Assembly (NCBI RefSeq): GCF_001634365.1
Contig: NZ_CP014578.1
Coordinates: 62,001 to 126,000 of the forward strand
Direction of reading: 5' to 3'
DNA: 64,000 nucleotides
DNA from: Paraburkholderia phytofirmans OLGA172
Lineage (GTDB): Bacteria; Pseudomonadota; Gammaproteobacteria; Burkholderiales; Burkholderiaceae
Below, in pieces: positions 27,897-38,200 of the stretch (positions are counted from its first letter, which is position 1; each line of letters begins with the position of its first letter). The notes beneath the pieces are model-generated. The model worked only from the letters and a program-made list of their open reading frames with translations. It was not told the DNA's origin and did no database searches. The position numbers and the translations under genes are program-made.

Positions 27897-28990
27897 GGCT
27901 GGGCCCCAGGTGTGGCTTGCGGCTTCGCGCTCTTGTCAGCGGCCGGTTTCTTCTCGCTAGCGGCCTTCTTCTCCGGGGCAGTGGCTTTGGCCGGCGGTTT
28001 TTCAGCGGGCTTGGCAGCAGCGGCCGGCTTTTCAGCAGGCTTCGCAGCGGATTTATCCGCCGCAGCTTTGCTGTCCGCGGGCTTGCCGCCCTTCTTCGCT
28101 TTCGCGTCCTTGGCAGTCGCGACCGCATCGGGCTCTTCCGCCGGACGCGGCGGCACATTGTTCAGATAGTGCAGCACCAGCAACTGACGCGCGCCGCGCA
28201 CGGGCGCAACCGGCAAGCAGATCACGCGTGCAAAGGCCGTATCGGCCTGTTTGTCGACCCGCACGACCTTGGCGACCGGCAGCCCCGGCGGATAAACGCC
28301 GTCGAGTCCGCTGGTGACGAGTTCGTCACCGGTTTGCACGTCGGCGCTGATCGGCACGAAGCGCAGATCGAGCGTATCGCCTTTCGGCGTGCCGTAAATC
28401 ACGCTGCGCAAGCCGGTGCGCACGATCTGCACCGGCACCGCCTGGTCCTTGTCGGTGAGCAGCGTCACTTCGGCTTGCAGCGGGAACACCCGCGTCACCT
28501 GCCCGATCACGCCGTCTTCGTTGACGACCGGCGAACCGTCCTGGACGCCTTGCTGCGCACCGCGGCCGATCACGACTTTCTGCGTGAACGGATCGCGCGT
28601 GTCGTACTGGATTTCAGCGGGCAGCGATTGTGTGGTCGAGCGCTGCGAGAGTTGCAGCAGCGCGCGCAAATGGGCGTTTTCGGCCGCCAGTTCGGCGGCT
28701 GTATTGGCTTGCTGCGAGAGCTGAAGATCTTTGGTGCGCAGCTTGTCGTTCTCCTGGCGCAGCGTGGCGCTGGTCACGGCCAGGTCGGCCGCGCCCATGA
28801 AGATGTCGCGCGGCACGAGGGCTGCGCGTTGCAACGGATAAAGACCCGCGCCGAGCACGCCACGAACGATTTCGAGCGTTTTGAAGCGTGCATCGGAGAT
28901 CAGCAGGGCGAGCGCCAGCACGACGAAAAACGCCAGCCGTGCGAGGGCGGACGGGCCTTGCTTGAACAGGGGCGGCGGACTGTATTCCAT
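27893..28990 (-). CDS. mreC: rod-shape-determining protein MreC
   Basis: A 365-residue bitopic protein that activates PBP2-RodA from the periplasmic side. A single N-terminal membrane segment (LARLAFFVVLALALLISDARF) is followed by a coiled coil (LRQENDKLRTKDLQLSQQANTAAELAAENAHLRALLQLSQ) and the beta-barrel domain (VVIGRGAQQGVQDGSPVVNEDGVIGQVTRV). The last 85 residues are a Lys/Ala/Pro low-complexity tail (repeats like AAKPAEKPAAAAKPAEK) not needed for the core fold. The neighbouring mrdA also has a low-complexity tail, suggesting a lineage habit. Confidence 0.96.
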   Translation of the reverse strand: MEYSPPPLFKQGPSALARLAFFVVLALALLISDARFKTLEIVRGVLGAGLYPLQRAALVPRDIFMGAADLAVTSATLRQENDKLRTKDLQLSQQANTAAELAAENAHLRALLQLSQRSTTQSLPAEIQYDTRDPFTQKVVIGRGAQQGVQDGSPVVNEDGVIGQVTRVFPLQAEVTLLTDKDQAVPVQIVRTGLRSVIYGTPKGDTLDLRFVPISADVQTGDELVTSGLDGVYPPGLPVAKVVRVDKQADTAFARVICLPVAPVRGARQLLVLHYLNNVPPRPAEEPDAVATAKDAKAKKGGKPADSKAAADKSAAKPAEKPAAAAKPAEKPPAKATAPEKKAASEKKPAADKSAKPQATPGAQP

Positions 28991-29080
28991 GGTCGGCGCC
29001 GGGGGCGTGAGCGGTTGGGTGAGACGGCGGCGCGCGAGGGACGCGCGTTCAGCGCGCGGAGGCTGGCAGGCCCAGCCAAC

Positions 29081-29110
29081 GGCAAACCGGCCCGCAAGGG
29101 GCCGTTTGCC
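29081..29110 (-). other. hairpin between mreB and mreC
   Basis: GGCAAAC pairs with GTTTGCC, extended by GGCCC/GGGCC with one bulged base, in the 154-bp mreB-mreC gap. There is no T run, so it is not a standard terminator. It could attenuate or process the transcript so that more MreB than MreC is made; this is inference. Confidence 0.5.
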
Positions 29111-29144
29111 TGATCCGCGCTACTGACATGGAGGTGGGGCTCGC

Positions 29145-30188
<1,044 letters not shown>

Positions 30189-30569
30189 TCAAAATCCTGT
30201 CTCGCTTGGGGCCAGCCCTTCGCAACGTATGCGCAGGGCGGCAGCGGAAAAAATAACAGCTTCAACCGGGCGGATGCGGCGCCACAGGATCTTGAAGCTG
30301 CGAGGGAGTCTACCGGAGGCCGGTGCAAGGCCAGGTCAGAAAAATCCGAACGATCTTTGGGAATTGTTCAGAAAGGCCTTGGTAAGTCGGTCCGGGTTTG
30401 GGTCGAACGCGTAATGATACCTTATAATTTTGGATGTTTTGAAGGAAACGGACGGCACTTTTCGCCGCCGCTGGCCCCTTTTTCGAGGTCTTCCTCCAGT
30501 GTCGTAACCCGCTGTCGCAGCACCGTTTTTCCCGCGCTGCGGCGGTCCACCACATTTTCCGGTGACTGC
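30189..30569. other. mreB / gatC divergent region
   Basis: 381 bp without a gene, holding the promoters for both operons. A TATAAT hexamer on the plus strand at 30423-30428 is the best -10 (its -35 is weak). The AT-rich patch around 30410-30440 could also serve minus-strand transcription of mreB. No other element is clear. Confidence 0.5.
30398..30428 (+). promoter_or_regulatory. promoter candidate for gatCAB
   Basis: TATAAT at 30423-30428 with a poor -35 (TTGGGT at 30398-30403, 19-bp spacer), about 140 bp upstream of gatC. Confidence 0.35.
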
Positions 30570-30869
30570 ATGGCTCTGACCCTGACCGATGTTAAACGCA
30601 TCGCGCACCTCGCGCGGCTCGAACTGGCTGACGCCGACGCTGAGCACACGCTTGCCCAGCTCAACGATTTCTTCGGCTTAGTCGAGCAAATGCAGGCGGT
30701 CGATACCACCGGCATCGCCCCGCTTGCCCATCCGATCGAGCAGATCGAAGACGTCGCGCTGCGTCTGCGTGACGACGCGGTGACCGAAACGGTCGACCGT
30801 GAAGCTTTCCAGCGCCCGGCGCCGGCCGTGCAAGACGGCCTGTACCTCGTGCCGAAAGTGATCGAGTAA
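30570..30869 (+). CDS. gatC: Asp-tRNA(Asn)/Glu-tRNA(Gln) amidotransferase subunit C
   Basis: A 99-residue small subunit that holds GatA and GatB together in the transamidosome. The sequence starts [20 protein letters not shown] and ends [14 protein letters not shown], both typical of GatC. The start at 30570 is chosen because homologues begin at this segment; the open frame extends far upstream, antisense to mreB, without meaning. gatA follows 43 bp later. Confidence 0.95.
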   Translation: MALTLTDVKRIAHLARLELADADAEHTLAQLNDFFGLVEQMQAVDTTGIAPLAHPIEQIEDVALRLRDDAVTETVDREAFQRPAPAVQDGLYLVPKVIE

Positions 30870-30912
30870 GTGATCGACCAAGACTCGCGAATCAAGCCCA
30901 GGATAAAACGCA

Positions 30913-32400
30913 ATGCATGAAAAAAGCTTGACCGAACTGCGCGCCGCACTGGCGGCCAAGGAATGCTCCGCAGTCGAACTGGCGCAGCTCTATCTGAAGC
31001 GGATCGACGCGGCCAACAGCCTGAACGCCTTCATTCAGGTCGACCCCGATCTGACGCTGGCGCAGGCGAAAGCGGCCGACGCGCTGCTTCACACCGGCCA
31101 CGCCGGCCCGCTAGTCGGCCTGCCGATCGCCCACAAGGACGTGTTCGTCACCAAGGGCTGGCGCTCCACGGCCGGCTCGAAGATGCTGTCGAACTACGAA
31201 AGTCCGTTCGACGCAACGGTGGTCGCACGTCTACAGAACGCCGGCATGGTGTGCGTGGGCAAGACCAATATGGACGAGTTCGCGATGGGCTCGTCCAACG
31301 AGAATTCGTACTTTGGCCCCGTGCAGAATCCGTGGGATCGTCAGGCTGTGCCGGGTGGTTCATCGGGCGGCTCGGCGGCTGCGGTCGCGGCGCGCCTCGC
31401 GCCCGCTGCCACCGGCACCGATACGGGCGGCTCGATCCGTCAGCCGGCGTCGTTCTCCGGCATCACCGGCATCAAGCCGACGTACGGCCGCGTGTCGCGT
31501 TACGGGATGATCGCGTTCGCATCGTCGCTGGATCAGGGCGGTCCGATGGCCCAAACCGCCGCGGATTGCGCCACGCTGCTCAACGCCATGGCCGGTTTCG
31601 ACGAGCGCGATTCGACCAGCCTCACGCGCGAAGACGAAGACTTCACGCGCTACATCGGCAAGACGTGGAAGGAAGACGGCGCGGACAAACCGCTCGCGGG
31701 CCTGCGCATCGGCCTGCCGAAAGAATATTTCGGCGCAGGCCTCGCCGACGACGTGCGCACCTCGATCGACGCCGCCTTGAAGCAATACGAAGCGTTAGGC
31801 GCCACGCTGGTGGAAGTCTCGCTGCCGAAAACCGAGCTGTCGATTCCGGTGTACTACGTGATCGCACCGGCGGAAGCCTCGTCGAACCTGTCGCGTTTCG
31901 ACGGCGTGCGCTTCGGCCATCGCGCGGCGGAATACCGCGATCTGCTCGACATGTACAAGAAGTCGCGTGCCGAAGGCTTCGGTCCGGAAGTGAAGCGCCG
32001 TATTCTGGTGGGCGCGTACGTGCTGTCGCATGGCTATTACGACGCGTACTACCTGCAGGCGCAAAAAATTCGCCGCATCATCGCGCAGGACTTCCAGGAA
32101 GCGTTCAAGCAGTGCGACGTGATCATGGGGCCGGTCGCGCCGTCGGTGGCGTGGGACCTCGGCGCGAAGGGCGACGATCCGGTGCAGATGTATCTGGCCG
32201 ACATCTATACGTTGTCAGTGAGCCTCGCCGGTTTGCCGGGCATGAGCGTACCGTGCGGCTTTGGCGCGGGTGCGAATGCGCAGCGTCCGGTGGGTCTGCA
32301 GATCATCGGCAACTATTTCAATGAAGCCCGGATGCTGCAAGTGGCCGACGCGTTCCAGCGCGCGACCGACTGGCACCGTCAAGCACCGGCAGGAGTGTGA
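30913..32400 (+). CDS. gatA: Asp-tRNA(Asn)/Glu-tRNA(Gln) amidotransferase subunit A
   Basis: A 495-residue amidase-signature glutaminase that releases ammonia from glutamine for the amidation of mischarged Glu-tRNA(Gln) or Asp-tRNA(Asn). The catalytic Lys is in [12 protein letters not shown] near residue 76, and the amidase signature [15 protein letters not shown] with [13 protein letters not shown] supplies the cis-Ser and nucleophile Ser. Length is normal. gatB starts six bases after its stop, with its Shine-Dalgarno inside the gatA end. Confidence 0.97.
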   Translation: MHEKSLTELRAALAAKECSAVELAQLYLKRIDAANSLNAFIQVDPDLTLAQAKAADALLHTGHAGPLVGLPIAHKDVFVTKGWRSTAGSKMLSNYESPFDATVVARLQNAGMVCVGKTNMDEFAMGSSNENSYFGPVQNPWDRQAVPGGSSGGSAAAVAARLAPAATGTDTGGSIRQPASFSGITGIKPTYGRVSRYGMIAFASSLDQGGPMAQTAADCATLLNAMAGFDERDSTSLTREDEDFTRYIGKTWKEDGADKPLAGLRIGLPKEYFGAGLADDVRTSIDAALKQYEALGATLVEVSLPKTELSIPVYYVIAPAEASSNLSRFDGVRFGHRAAEYRDLLDMYKKSRAEGFGPEVKRRILVGAYVLSHGYYDAYYLQAQKIRRIIAQDFQEAFKQCDVIMGPVAPSVAWDLGAKGDDPVQMYLADIYTLSVSLAGLPGMSVPCGFGAGANAQRPVGLQIIGNYFNEARMLQVADAFQRATDWHRQAPAGV

Positions 32401-32405
32401 GCACC

Positions 32406-33881
32406 ATGGCCAAGCAATGGGAAGTCGTGATCGGTCTGGAGACCCACGCGCAACTGTCGACCCAATCGAAGATTTTCTCGGGCGCCGCCACGCAATTCGG
32501 CGCTGCGCCGAACACGCAGGCCTGCCCCGTCGATCTGGCCTTGCCGGGCTCGCTGCCGGTGATGAACCGCGGCGCCGTGGAGCGGGCGATTCAATTCGGT
32601 CTCGCCATCGGCTCGACGATCGCGCCGCGCAGCATCTTCGCGCGCAAGAATTATTTCTACCCCGATCTGCCGAAGGGCTATCAGATCAGCCAGTACGAAA
32701 TCCCCGTCGTGCAGGGCGGCCAGGTGACGATTCAGGTCCCGGCTAACGAAAAGGCGGGCAATCCAGCGTACGAGAAGGTCGTCAACCTGACGCGCGCTCA
32801 CCTCGAAGAAGACGCGGGCAAGTCGCTGCACGAAGACTTCGCGGGCATGACCGGCATCGACCTGAATCGCGCCGGCACGCCGCTGCTGGAAATCGTCACC
32901 GAGCCGGAAATGCGCAGCGCGGCGGAAGCCGTTGCATATGCGAAGACGCTGCACACGCTGGTCACCTGGCTCGGCATCTGCGACGGCAACATGCAGGAAG
33001 GCTCGTTCCGTTGCGACGCGAACGTGTCGGTGCGCCCGGTCGGTCAAGCGGAATTCGGCACGCGTGCCGAGATCAAGAACCTGAACTCGTTCCGCTTCCT
33101 CGAAGAAGCGATCCAGTACGAAGTGCGCCGCCAGATCGAATTGATCGAAGACGGCGGCACGGTGGTGCAGGAAACGCGTCTGTACGATCCCGACAAGCGC
33201 GAAACCCGCTCCATGCGCAGCAAGGAAGACGCGCACGACTACCGTTATTTCCCCGATCCCGATCTGATGCCGCTGGTGATCGACGCGGCGTGGGTCGAGC
33301 GCGTGAAAAGCGAAATGCCGGAACTGCCGGTCGCGATTCAGCAGCGTTTCGTGTCGCAATATGGTCTCACGCCGTACGACGCGAACGTGCTGACGTCGAG
33401 CAAGGCCATGGCCGCATATTACGAAGCGGTGGTCGTGAAGGTCGGTCCGGCTCAGGCCAAGGTAGCGGCTAACTGGTTGATGGGCGAAGTGTCGTCGCAA
33501 CTGAACCGTGAAGGCCTGGACATCGCGGAGAGCCCGGTTTCGTCGGCGCAACTCGCGCTACTGCTGCAACGTATTGCCGACGGCACGATCTCGAACAAGA
33601 TCGCCAAGGAAATTTTCCTCGCGATCTGGGAAGAGCAGGCCACCGACGAAGCCGCTGCCGATCGCATCATCGAAGCCAAGGGTTTGAAGCAGATTTCGGA
33701 CACCGGCGCGCTGGAAGCGATCATCGACGAAGTGCTCGCCGCGAACCAGAAGTCGGTTGAGGAATTCCGCGCCGGCAAGGAAAAGGCGTTCAACGCACTG
33801 ATCGGCCAAGCGATGAAAGCCACCAAGGGCAAGGCCAATCCGGCACAGGTGAACGAACTGCTGAAGAAGAAGCTGTCCTGA
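32406..33881 (+). CDS. gatB: Asp-tRNA(Asn)/Glu-tRNA(Gln) amidotransferase subunit B
   Basis: A 491-residue kinase/transamidase subunit that phosphorylates and amidates the tRNA-bound acid using ammonia from GatA. Landmarks are [52 protein letters not shown] and [18 protein letters not shown], then the helical and YqeY-like tail domain ([14 protein letters not shown]). The start MAKQWE is placed at 32406, ten bases after AGGAG; the in-frame GTG at 32397 is too close to it. A terminator follows. Confidence 0.97.
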   Translation: MAKQWEVVIGLETHAQLSTQSKIFSGAATQFGAAPNTQACPVDLALPGSLPVMNRGAVERAIQFGLAIGSTIAPRSIFARKNYFYPDLPKGYQISQYEIPVVQGGQVTIQVPANEKAGNPAYEKVVNLTRAHLEEDAGKSLHEDFAGMTGIDLNRAGTPLLEIVTEPEMRSAAEAVAYAKTLHTLVTWLGICDGNMQEGSFRCDANVSVRPVGQAEFGTRAEIKNLNSFRFLEEAIQYEVRRQIELIEDGGTVVQETRLYDPDKRETRSMRSKEDAHDYRYFPDPDLMPLVIDAAWVERVKSEMPELPVAIQQRFVSQYGLTPYDANVLTSSKAMAAYYEAVVVKVGPAQAKVAANWLMGEVSSQLNREGLDIAESPVSSAQLALLLQRIADGTISNKIAKEIFLAIWEEQATDEAAADRIIEAKGLKQISDTGALEAIIDEVLAANQKSVEEFRAGKEKAFNALIGQAMKATKGKANPAQVNELLKKKLS

Positions 33882-33953
33882 GTTGAAGCCGAATTGAACT
33901 TCGGTTGAAGCTCAGTTGAAACAAAGCGGCTGAAGCGCGAGCTTTGGCCACCG

Positions 33954-34000
33954 CGGGCTGTTGCCGGAAACGAAAGTGGGGCAACGGCCCGTTTCATTTT
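33954..34000 (+). terminator. terminator of gatCAB
   Basis: CGGGCTGTTGCC (33954-33965) pairs with GGCAACGGCCCG (33980-33991) with one wobble pair, then TTTCATTTT. Confidence 0.72.
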
Positions 34001-34036
34001 GCGAGCCCGTTTAAACGCAGATCCTGGAGTGTGTGA

Positions 34037-34876
34037 ATGGCGAAGCAACCCGAACTCGACGATTTCCGCGTGCCGTATTTCGAAGACGGGAAGAAGAGCG
34101 GCAAATTCTCGCTCGACGCTTTCGACCCGGCCGCGAAGCCCTTTTCGACCGGTTCGAAAGATGCCGACCGGGCGCGTTTGTCGGAGATCGGCGCGAAGCT
34201 CGACACACTGCAGGAGCGCCTGCACGCGCAGCAGAAGCGTCGCGTGTTGCTCGTGCTGCAGGGCATGGACACGAGCGGCAAGGACGGCACGATCCGCGCG
34301 GTGTTTCATGAAGTCGATCCGCTCGGTTTGCGCATCGTGCCGTTCAAGGCGCCGACGCCCGTTGAACTGGCGCACGATTTTCTATGGCGCGTGCATGCGC
34401 AGGCGCCCGCTGCCGGCGAACTGACGATCTTCAATCGCAGTCACTACGAAGATGTGCTGGTGCCGACCGTGCTCGGCAATCTGGATGCCGAAGCGTTCGA
34501 ACGACGCTGCTGCCACATTCGCCAGTTCGAAAAGCTGCTGGCCGACAGCGGTACGACCATCATCAAGTGCATGTTGCACATTTCGAAAGATGAGCAGCGT
34601 GTGCGTCTCCAGGCACGCGTTGACGATCCGAGCAAGCACTGGAAATTCGACGTTTCCGATCTCGAAGCCCGCAAGCAGTGGGACAAATATCAGGCGGCGT
34701 ACCGCGACGCGCTGGCCGCGACTTCGACCGACTACGCGCCGTGGTATATGGTTCCGGCCGATTCGAAGACGCATCGCAATGTGATGGTCGCCGAATTGCT
34801 GCTGCGCACGTTCGAAGCGTTAAAGCTCGAATATCCGCCTGCCAAAGAATCGCTGAAGGGCCTCAAGATCGAGTGA
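34037..34876 (+). CDS. polyphosphate kinase 2 family protein
   Basis: A 279-residue PPK2-type kinase that uses polyphosphate to phosphorylate nucleotides. The Walker A region reads LLVLQGMDTSGKDGTIRAVF near residue 75, Walker B is IFNRSHYEDVLVPTV near 135, and the lid segment has SKDEQRVRLQAR. Length and the DTSGKDGT loop resemble the short PPK2 classes that regenerate ATP or ADP from AMP or ADP; class and direction are inferred. It stands between gatB and exonuclease III on the plus strand. Confidence 0.93.
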   Translation: MAKQPELDDFRVPYFEDGKKSGKFSLDAFDPAAKPFSTGSKDADRARLSEIGAKLDTLQERLHAQQKRRVLLVLQGMDTSGKDGTIRAVFHEVDPLGLRIVPFKAPTPVELAHDFLWRVHAQAPAAGELTIFNRSHYEDVLVPTVLGNLDAEAFERRCCHIRQFEKLLADSGTTIIKCMLHISKDEQRVRLQARVDDPSKHWKFDVSDLEARKQWDKYQAAYRDALAATSTDYAPWYMVPADSKTHRNVMVAELLLRTFEALKLEYPPAKESLKGLKIE

Positions 34877-34930
34877 CCGTATGCTTTTTGCCCTTTGCTC
34901 TAACAACGAATCGAACATAAAAGGAACGAC

Positions 34931-35710
34931 ATGTTGCGTGTGATTACCGCCAACCTGAACGGCATCCGCTCAGCGGCGAAGAAGGGTTTTTTTGACTGGT
35001 TCGGCGAACAGAAGGCCGACGTGCTGTGCGTGCAGGAAATCAAATGCTCACAGGACGATCTGACGCCGGAATTCATGTCGCCGCACGGTTTCACCGGCTA
35101 TTTCCAGCATGCGGTGAAGAAGGGCTATAGCGGCGCGGGCGTGTACACGCGACATGAGCCCGATGAAGTGGTGATCGGGTTCGGCAGCGAGGAATTCGAT
35201 CCGGAAGGGCGCTATGTCGAATTGCGCTTCGGCAAACTGTCGGTGATCTCGGTGTACGTGCCGTCGGGATCGAGCGGTGAGGATCGCCAGCAGGCCAAGT
35301 TCAGGTTCATGGACGAGTTCATGCCGCATCTCGCGGAACTGGCCGCGGAGCGGGAAGTGATCGTGTGCGGCGACGTGAACATTGTCCACAAAGAGATCGA
35401 CATCAAGAACTGGAAGAGCAACCAGAAGAATTCAGGCTGCCTGCCGGAAGAGCGCGAATGGCTCACCAAGCTGTTTGACGAAGTGGGTTATGTCGACGTC
35501 TTTCGCACTTTGGATCAACGCCCGGAACAGTACACGTGGTGGAGTAATCGCGGTCAGGCGTATGCGAAGAACGTGGGGTGGCGGATCGATTATCAGATCG
35601 CGACGCAGGGCATTGCCGGCAAGGCGAAACGCACCGACGTATTCCGCGATATCAAGTTCAGCGACCATGCGCCGCTGACGGTTGATTACGACCACAAGGT
35701 GGCGAAGTGA
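34931..35710 (+). CDS. xthA: exodeoxyribonuclease III (AP endonuclease)
   Basis: A 259-residue Mg2+-dependent exonuclease/AP endonuclease for base-excision repair. The metal and catalytic residues are in MLRVITANLNGIRSA (Asn), LCVQEIKCSQDD (Glu), CGDVNIVHKEIDIKN (Asp, Asn) and FSDHAPLTVDY (Asp, His). Length fits ExoIII/ExoA. AAAGGAACG lies just before ATG. It converges on the DUF2235 gene. Confidence 0.95.
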   Translation: MLRVITANLNGIRSAAKKGFFDWFGEQKADVLCVQEIKCSQDDLTPEFMSPHGFTGYFQHAVKKGYSGAGVYTRHEPDEVVIGFGSEEFDPEGRYVELRFGKLSVISVYVPSGSSGEDRQQAKFRFMDEFMPHLAELAAEREVIVCGDVNIVHKEIDIKNWKSNQKNSGCLPEEREWLTKLFDEVGYVDVFRTLDQRPEQYTWWSNRGQAYAKNVGWRIDYQIATQGIAGKAKRTDVFRDIKFSDHAPLTVDYDHKVAK

Positions 35711-35821
35711 GTTTGCTGTAAATCGGTTTGTCTCACCGGCCAGGCGTTCGCATACGATGCCGCGTTCGTGTGACACCTCGATAGTGGCCTTTCCCCGACG
35801 ATGGTCTCCGCGCCCCGGCTT

Positions 35822-37438
35822 TTACACGATCTCGGGGGTGTCGCTATCAATGTCCCGCGAGTGTGCATAATATTTCTCGCCATCGCAGTACACGCCGCGT
35901 GGGTCGTACAGTGCGCATGGCCAGGCGGTGAAGGTGGCGACCGAGTCGTGTACGTACTCGGCCAGCAGACTATCGGCTGCGGGAGGAATTGCGCTCGAAT
36001 CGTCCCACGACGAGAGGATCAGTTTCTCGTAATCGGTCAACTGGCGTGGCGGCGGTGGCGGCCAATCGCGATCGGCGTTGCGAGCTTCGACAGGATTGCG
36101 CAGAAATGCGATCCGCTGCACGAGTCGCCGTTGTTCACCCAGCAACTGTTTTGCTTGCGCTTCGGGTTTGGCAGGCACGTCGTAGACCCACGTGTTGGGC
36201 TTGCAGGGCGGGTGGTCCTGATCCGTAGCAGGCGGCACGCTTGCGCAGACGGTCCGGCTGACTTTTCCGTAAAGCTGGCCAAGCACGCGCAAATCGGAAC
36301 GCTGCCGTGCAAGCATGCCGCGCCAGCGGAAATTCAGGCGGCGGTGGGCGTGAATCAAGGCTTCGAGATCGTTGCCGGTCGCTTCGGGCAAGGCGGTCAT
36401 GTAGTCTTGGTATAGGCTAAACACCGGGTTGTCATCGGGAAGCGTGTAATCCTCTTGAAGCGGCTTTGGTAACTGCCGTGGCAGCCGCATTGGCGCACCG
36501 GCACGCAGAGCATCGGCCAGCATATGACGCAACGGAATGCGCGCAAGGTCGCTACTGCGGCCCTGTTCGTCGGGCGCATAGCCACCGCCAACGTCCGAAT
36601 GCACGCCCGGGTACACCACCTCCTCGCAGTTGGCGGGGTACGTGCGGCCTACCCGCACCGAATCGAGCGGGAATGCCTGACGTACTTCGTGCGCTGAAAC
36701 GTAATGCACGCACCGCTCCACTTCGGGCGGAATCGCCAGTTCTGATGCCCAGTCGAGATGCAGGGTGGGGCCGCCGACCGAAGCGACCGTATCGAACAAA
36801 CCCATGAAATTGATGCGTAGTGGCACGCGTTCACCGTTCGGGGCGAGCCAAATCAGGCCGCTGTCGGTACGTTCGCTCTTCATGTCGATCAACCGGCGCA
36901 CGAAGGCTCGCGCTTCTGTCGCGCCGCGCGAGAAGCCGAAGATGGCGACGTTGATGAACTGCATGCACTTCCACGCAGCAGAGCCCCATTCGCGTTCGAG
37001 AATGCGCGAAAACTCGGCCAGCGCGAACTTGATGCGCATGTCGCCGCCTGCGCCCAGTCCGAGCCCTCGCACGCCTCCTGGTTCGTCTTCGAGCATGTCG
37101 GTATAACCGGCTACCTTGGGAATCAGGAAGGGCGTGCCGACGCCGGGGATGTAGGTTGGTGAAGACCCAAGTCTTCGCCGGTTAATGATGGCAGCACGGT
37201 AGAGCTTGGCAATATTCGAATGTCTGTTGAGCGGTAGGTCGCGTTCCAGATTGTTGTTGGTACCATCAAAGAAGAACGACAGCTTGGGATACAGGCGGCA
37301 TTTGGCGTCCATGGACGTGTACGGCCCATCCTTGTTGGACGAGGAAAACAGCTCACGGAGGCGCTTTTCTCCGCCCTGAAGGGCGGCCCTGTCCATTTCT
37401 TTGTCGGTGGTTGGCGCACTGGCCTGGCGAACAGTCAT
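35822..37438 (-). CDS. DUF2235 (Tle1-like) phospholipase, putative type VI effector
   Basis: A 538-residue alpha/beta hydrolase of the DUF2235 family, which includes the type VI secretion phospholipases Tle1. Visible are the family N-terminal motif SFFFDGTNNN (54-63), nucleophile elbow GFSRGA with Ser170, Asp216 in GLFDTVASVG and His280 in PGVHSDVGGGY, a complete triad. No signal peptide or membrane segment, as expected for a secreted T6SS cargo. AGAGGA precedes ATG. The gene just upstream encodes a lipoprotein with immunity-like features, 21 bp away. No vgrG, PAAR or T6SS structural gene lies within the window, so it is an orphan module. Confidence 0.87.
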   Translation of the reverse strand: MTVRQASAPTTDKEMDRAALQGGEKRLRELFSSSNKDGPYTSMDAKCRLYPKLSFFFDGTNNNLERDLPLNRHSNIAKLYRAAIINRRRLGSSPTYIPGVGTPFLIPKVAGYTDMLEDEPGGVRGLGLGAGGDMRIKFALAEFSRILEREWGSAAWKCMQFINVAIFGFSRGATEARAFVRRLIDMKSERTDSGLIWLAPNGERVPLRINFMGLFDTVASVGGPTLHLDWASELAIPPEVERCVHYVSAHEVRQAFPLDSVRVGRTYPANCEEVVYPGVHSDVGGGYAPDEQGRSSDLARIPLRHMLADALRAGAPMRLPRQLPKPLQEDYTLPDDNPVFSLYQDYMTALPEATGNDLEALIHAHRRLNFRWRGMLARQRSDLRVLGQLYGKVSRTVCASVPPATDQDHPPCKPNTWVYDVPAKPEAQAKQLLGEQRRLVQRIAFLRNPVEARNADRDWPPPPPRQLTDYEKLILSSWDDSSAIPPAADSLLAEYVHDSVATFTAWPCALYDPRGVYCDGEKYYAHSRDIDSDTPEIV

Positions 37439-37459
37439 CAGTTGTCCTCTGGGAGTGAG

Positions 37460-37939
37460 TTATCTATCGGCACAACCCGATCTGGAAGGAGAAAACGCCA
37501 GTTCGGCCGTGTTGAGGTCGCGCAGGATCACGCAGACGTAGGCGTCGTCCTTGTTCGGATCGGGGTCGCTGTGCGGGCCGCCTCCGGGGAAGCGGACCAT
37601 CATTGAGCGCGTTTCCCTGTTCAGCGCTGGCGTGTCGCCTTTCGGATCTTCTTCAGCCCACTTCCATCGGACGGTTGTGGGTTTGTGCCAATCCGCGAGG
37701 CCAGGGTGGCAGCAAGCTGCGGCTGCGCCATCGTTCTGTGGCGGCGCATCGCCCGCCCAGTATTTGTCGACAAATACATCAAATGCATAGCGGTCCGTAT
37801 GATTGATGGGCACCATCGCCATGGCGGTTCCGCGGGAAGCAAACGGATCATCCGGCAGGTGGGAGGCCCCGGCACATGCCGAGAGCGTGACCAGCGTGCA
37901 CGCAGCGAGGCTTGTCAAACGGAGAGAGATGGGTTTCAT
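37460..37939 (-). CDS. DUF3304-like lipoprotein, putative immunity partner
   Basis: A 159-residue protein with a lipoprotein signal: MKPISLRLTSLAACTLVTLS then a lipobox-type LSAC, with Cys as the predicted lipidated residue. The rest is soluble, with CCHPG, VRWKWAEEDP and CVILRDLNTAELAF, matching the DUF3304 family seen beside DUF2235 genes in Burkholderia. Periplasmic lipoproteins are the usual immunity proteins against Tle phospholipases. The start is chosen at MKPIS because it gives a proper signal and has AGGCGG upstream. It lies directly upstream of the DUF2235 gene on the same strand. Family match is from memory. Confidence 0.78.
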   Translation of the reverse strand: MKPISLRLTSLAACTLVTLSACAGASHLPDDPFASRGTAMAMVPINHTDRYAFDVFVDKYWAGDAPPQNDGAAAACCHPGLADWHKPTTVRWKWAEEDPKGDTPALNRETRSMMVRFPGGGPHSDPDPNKDDAYVCVILRDLNTAELAFSPSRSGCADR

Positions 37940-38200
37940 ACCGCCTGTTCCTGTTGTAGTCGAAGCGGACGTCCGCCATACGTTTGCCTGGTGTGGCAAC
38001 CGTGCAGGCAGCAAGGATCCGCTGTGCGCAAAGAGAGAGGGCTCTTCGCGCTACCTTTGTCGACAGGAATTTAAGCCGGTTTTAATATCGGCTATCTTAT
38101 TAAGCTGAACCACGTCAGCTTGATAGCGAATGCGGGATAGCGATGAGGGGGGGCGCGCCAGAATCCAGGGCGGACTCGCGACCAAGCCAGCTATTGTGAA

